In this document: positions 60,747 through 64,000 of the stretch, piece after piece
Position numbering within the stretch: position 1 is the first letter of the stretch
Layout of the letters: each line of letters starts with the position of its first letter
NCBI RefSeq assembly: GCF_042677865.1
Contig: NZ_JBHUDD010000158.1
Coordinates: 1 to 64,000, forward strand
DNA: 64,000 bases
Source of the DNA: Lutimaribacter salitolerans
Lineage (GTDB): Bacteria > Pseudomonadota > Alphaproteobacteria > Rhodobacterales > Rhodobacteraceae
Reading direction: 5' to 3'
The notes under the pieces: model-generated
Told to the model about the DNA's origin: nothing
Databases searched by the model: none
What the model saw: the letters and a program-made list of their open reading frames with translations, nothing else
Program-made: the position numbers and the translations under genes

Positions 60747-63700
60747 CTACTGTGTCACCTGTGGCGGGGGGCGGCGGAAAATCTCGCGGAACATGCCGGG
60801 GGTAAAGATCGACAGCGGGTTGACCTGCACGCGCGGCGCATCCGCCGAGCCACTAATGGTGTAGCTGAAGCCAAGCAACCCCTCGCCCTTGCGCGTCAGG
60901 ACCGAGCCGATGCTGTTGACCATGTAGATCGGCGAGAACACCCCCTGCATATCCATCAGGTCATTTGCCATGTCGTAGGTGCCATCCATCGAAATGCCCA
61001 AGGATGCGCCTGTGGCAGAGGCGCTTTTGACGATCACCCGGTCGGGGGTCAGGCGGAAATCGGCATCAACCTCGGAAAAGGCAATGCCCTGCCCGTCCAG
61101 CTGTTCCAGCAGGCCGATCACGCTCACCGCGCTCAGCAGTTCGGCCAGGGCCGGCGCGTCCTGCATGCGCACCTGCCGCACGGTCAGCAACCCGTCATAC
61201 TCGCCCGCGCGGGCAGCGGGCAGCAGGGTCAGATCCAGATCGCCCTGCCGCGCCTGCCGGAACAACCCCGCCGCAGACAGTACCGCGCCCGCATCCTGCG
61301 ACAGGATGCGAAAGGCGCTGCGCCCGTCGCGCGGCACGATGCGCCCGGTGATCGGGGCAAGCCCGTTGACCCGCGCGGCAAAACTGCCATCGAACCCGCG
61401 GGCGGTGGTAAAATCGCCGCGAAACCCGGTCAGGGCGATCCCGTCCGAGATCTGCAGCCGTTCCAGCGCCAGCGTGACCGGCCCGCCGCCCGACGATCCG
61501 CCGCCACCGCCCGCGCCGATCGTGGTGCGGCGCAGATCGACGGTGCCGCTTGACACGGTGATGGCCGGGGCCGCCCCGGCCCCCCGCCCGGTCAGCAGCA
61601 CCGGCGCATCCAGCCAACCGCCGGCCCGCACCCGGCCGAACCGCGCCTCGGCCAGTTGGCCATCGGCGCGCAGCGTGATGCTGCCCTGCGCCGAGAGGCC
61701 CGGGGCCTCAAGGCTCAGCCGGTCGATGACGGGCGGGCTGCCAAGCTGCCCCGATACCTCGAACGTGCCACTGCCGGCCTGCGGCAGGGACCAGCCCAGC
61801 GGCGGCAAGGACAGGCCCAGCCCCTGCAGGGACGAGCGCAGGGCGAACTGCGGGGCCTGCTCCGGTGGCAGGTCAAGCTCGATCGTGGCCGGGGCGCGCC
61901 CGGACAGGCTGCCGGGCGGTAGGGTGATGTCGAATTCATCGGCAAAGCCCTGCGACAGCTCGACCGTACCCGATACCCGGCTGCCGGAGGCATCCTTGCC
62001 CAATCCTGTCTCCCATACGGCATCGAACGGCACCTGCCCAAGCATCCCCGCGCCGGAAATACGCAACCGTTCGGTGGTCGCATCCACCGACAGTTGCGGC
62101 GCGCTCAGCACGCGGCCCGGAATGATCTGCGCGCTGCGCAAGTCGCGCAGGCTGGCCTGCACCGACAGGCCGATTTCATCCGTCTGCAAGCCCCGTTTCA
62201 GGATCAGGTCGATCGTTCCCTCGGCCTCGGCCTGCCCCGTCGCAAGGGTGACGGGCTGGCCCGCCTTGGTCAGGAAACCGAAGGGCGCAAGATCCAGCAG
62301 GGACAGCGCGGCGGTGATGCTGGACCGGCTGCGCAGGCGCACCCGTGCCGGCGTTTCCCGGATCCGCACATCGGGGATCACCACGTTGGTGCCGCCCACA
62401 TCAACCTCGCCGCCCTGCGGCGCGACGATCTTGCCTGCGTGGCTGCTGACGACAAAGCGGGCATTGCGCAGGCTGGCCTGCCCGGCGGCTTTGGTGATGT
62501 GGGGAAACCCCTTCAGAAACCCGATCTCGGCATCCTGAAACCCGGCGGCCAGATACAGGTCGGGATCGCTGTCGGGCGCGCTGCGATAGGCCAGTTCGAT
62601 ATCGCGCAGCGCGGCGGCATGGATGTTGTCGGCGATCCACTCCCGGGTGCGGGGCAAGGCCCGTACGGGCCACAGGTCAAGCACGCGGGCCCGCGCGACC
62701 GCGTCCATCGCGCCCCGCAGACCCAGCGCCCAGCCCTCGGGTGTGGCCTGCAGACGCCCGGCCAGTTGCAGCGCCTGCCCGCGGTCGCGCACCGTCAGCC
62801 GCCCGACCTGCAGATCAAACGGGTCCAGCCGCAACCGCACATCCGCATCGGCCCCTTCCAGCACGACCGGATCTTCGTAAAGACCGTCGGGATTGGCGCG
62901 AATGTCGGACAATGAAAACTGGCCGATGAATTCGGTCGGCCAACCAAGATCGAGCCCTTGCATCACCGCCACACCCTCGGCCCGCAGGCTGGCCGAGGGG
63001 CTGAGCACGCTCAGGTCATCAAAGGTCAGCGTTTGCGCCTGCGGCTCATAGGTCATGTAGGCGCGCAGGCTGTCAAACGGGATGGGTGTGGTCTTATCGG
63101 TGGGCTGCAAGACACCCGACCCCACCTGCAAGGCGGCGCTCAGCGGCCCGAGTTGTCCCGTCTCGTCCACAGCCACGCGCATCGCGCCCGAGATCGGCGC
63201 GCGCAGCACGTTCAGCCAGGCCAACGCGGGCGAGTGCACCGCGATGTCCTGCGCCGCCATGTCGGCGATGTTCACCCCGAATTGCGCGGCCACCTGCCCG
63301 ACGACGCTGTCATAGTTCATTTCCAGCGTGGTGACGGTGTCACCGCCGCCCAGCAGGGCAAGATCGGCGCTCAACCCCAGATCGTCGCCCGACCGCACCA
63401 GCCGCAAGCGCCCGCCATCCACGGTCCAGCCACGGCTCAGGCGCATATCCTCGTACCGCAGGGTCAGCGCCTCGGCCTCGACCAATTGCAGGGCGCTGAA
63501 TTCGGGGCGTTGCAGCAGGTCATCCAGCCGCTGGGTCAACTGCACCAGCGTGGCACCCTGCCCCGCCAACAGCAGCCCCTGGCCGAAGTCGATGTTGAAA
63601 CTGCCATCGCGCAACCGGCGCAGACGCAGGCCCGCCCCCGCCAGTCGCACGCTGTCGGGCTGAAGCTTGCCGCGCATCAGGGCGGCCATGGACAGGCCCG

Positions 63701-64000
63701 CCTCGACCCGCGACAGGCTGATCAGCGGTCGCCCGTCAGGCCGGGCCACATCGACATCCCGCAGCAGCAGGCGGGGCTGCCAGCCCTGTTCGACCCGCAC
63801 CACGATCTCTCCCACGCGCAGCCCCAGTCCGGCGGAATTGCGGTTCAGCCGCGCCTCGACCTCTTGTCCGGCCCAGTCGGGCACAACGATATCGCGCCCC
63901 ACGGCATAGCCCAGCCCGGCCAGCGCCAGCCCGAAAACCACGCAGACGACACCCAGCGACCACACCAGCCGACCCAGCCAGCGATGCCTTGGCCGGGGCT
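60747..64000 (-). CDS. Large AsmA/YhdP-like envelope protein (start beyond the window)
   Basis: At least 1084 residues; the frame continues past the window end reading HRWLGRLVWS, so the true start lies outside. A membrane helix (GVVCVVFGLALAGLGYAV) is followed by repeated beta-rich segments and, at the C-terminus, the AsmA-type ending with GTYDMANDLMDMQG, VNSIGSVLTRKGEGLLGF and VNPLSIFTPGMFREIF. YhdP/AsmA-like proteins span the periplasm as lipid-transfer bridges to the outer membrane. Here it is directly downstream in the same strand direction as nothing else in view; queA follows by two bases. Confidence 0.85.
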   Translation of the reverse strand, partial: PRPRHRWLGRLVWSLGVVCVVFGLALAGLGYAVGRDIVVPDWAGQEVEARLNRNSAGLGLRVGEIVVRVEQGWQPRLLLRDVDVARPDGRPLISLSRVEAGLSMAALMRGKLQPDSVRLAGAGLRLRRLRDGSFNIDFGQGLLLAGQGATLVQLTQRLDDLLQRPEFSALQLVEAEALTLRYEDMRLSRGWTVDGGRLRLVRSGDDLGLSADLALLGGGDTVTTLEMNYDSVVGQVAAQFGVNIADMAAQDIAVHSPALAWLNVLRAPISGAMRVAVDETGQLGPLSAALQVGSGVLQPTDKTTPIPFDSLRAYMTYEPQAQTLTFDDLSVLSPSASLRAEGVAVMQGLDLGWPTEFIGQFSLSDIRANPDGLYEDPVVLEGADADVRLRLDPFDLQVGRLTVRDRGQALQLAGRLQATPEGWALGLRGAMDAVARARVLDLWPVRALPRTREWIADNIHAAALRDIELAYRSAPDSDPDLYLAAGFQDAEIGFLKGFPHITKAAGQASLRNARFVVSSHAGKIVAPQGGEVDVGGTNVVIPDVRIRETPARVRLRSRSSITAALSLLDLAPFGFLTKAGQPVTLATGQAEAEGTIDLILKRGLQTDEIGLSVQASLRDLRSAQIIPGRVLSAPQLSVDATTERLRISGAGMLGQVPFDAVWETGLGKDASGSRVSGTVELSQGFADEFDITLPPGSLSGRAPATIELDLPPEQAPQFALRSSLQGLGLSLPPLGWSLPQAGSGTFEVSGQLGSPPVIDRLSLEAPGLSAQGSITLRADGQLAEARFGRVRAGGWLDAPVLLTGRGAGAAPAITVSSGTVDLRRTTIGAGGGGGSSGGGPVTLALERLQISDGIALTGFRGDFTTARGFDGSFAARVNGLAPITGRIVPRDGRSAFRILSQDAGAVLSAAGLFRQARQGDLDLTLLPAARAGEYDGLLTVRQVRMQDAPALAELLSAVSVIGLLEQLDGQGIAFSEVDADFRLTPDRVIVKSASATGASLGISMDGTYDMANDLMDMQGVFSPIYMVNSIGSVLTRKGEGLLGFSYTISGSADAPRVQVNPLSIFTPGMFREIFRRPPPQVTQ

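Overview
This window looks like a chromosomal segment of a Rhodobacterales alphaproteobacterium (Rhodobacteraceae, Roseobacter-type). The support is high GC content, strong alphaproteobacterial family signatures, LexA boxes of the GAAC-N7-GAAC type, CtrA-type TTAA-N7-TTAAC sites, and a holin/endolysin pair of the gene-transfer-agent type inside a cytochrome c maturation locus. It is mostly ordinary core genome with high coding density. I found no rRNA, tRNA, insertion sequence, prophage or CRISPR array. Identifications come from reading motifs by eye; no database search was run.

Layout, 1-14 kb: an endonuclease/exonuclease/phosphatase-family gene with an unresolved start, a PhzF-like isomerase, a pseudouridine synthase, and a YibQ-like polysaccharide deacetylase on the minus strand. 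Then comes the run trpG-trpD-trpC-moaC-moeA-lexA (tryptophan, molybdopterin, SOS control), minus-strand comEC, gltX and gltA, closed by a clear terminator. 14-17 kb: two adjacent RTX-type calcium-binding repeat proteins sharing a duplicated module. 17-28 kb, mostly minus strand: a PaaG-like enoyl-CoA hydratase, ccmH-ccmF, a holin and a GH108 endolysin, ccmE, murI, an acyltransferase, and a fused indolepyruvate ferredoxin oxidoreductase divergent from a LysR regulator. A candidate small RNA follows the regulator.

28-43 kb: an M24 peptidase overlapping a diaminopropionate ammonia-lyase-like gene, purL, a bolA/membrane protein/monothiol glutaredoxin operon, a nitronate monooxygenase, zapA with a coiled-coil partner, tkt, a DUF808 membrane protein, a glyceraldehyde-3-phosphate dehydrogenase followed by a 47-residue microprotein, an alpha/beta hydrolase and coaD. 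43-53 kb: a valine catabolism locus (LysR, mmsA, acyl-CoA dehydrogenase, 3-hydroxyisobutyryl-CoA hydrolase, mmsB), split by two small paralogous proteins, an alpha/beta hydrolase and a YbdK-like ligase. 53-64 kb, minus strand: uvrA behind an SOS box, lpd, a DUF924 protein, an MFS transporter, queA and a large AsmA/YhdP-like envelope protein that runs off the window end.

The most interesting items are the GTA-type lysis cassette inside the ccm genes, the paired RTX genes with a repeated GDW module, the candidate small RNA with an exposed anti-Shine-Dalgarno stretch, CtrA-type sites near uvrA and a small orphan gene, a LacI-like inverted repeat before the GAPDH gene, and a hairpin-rich non-coding stretch downstream of uvrA. 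I do not claim a wholly new defence or mobile system here.
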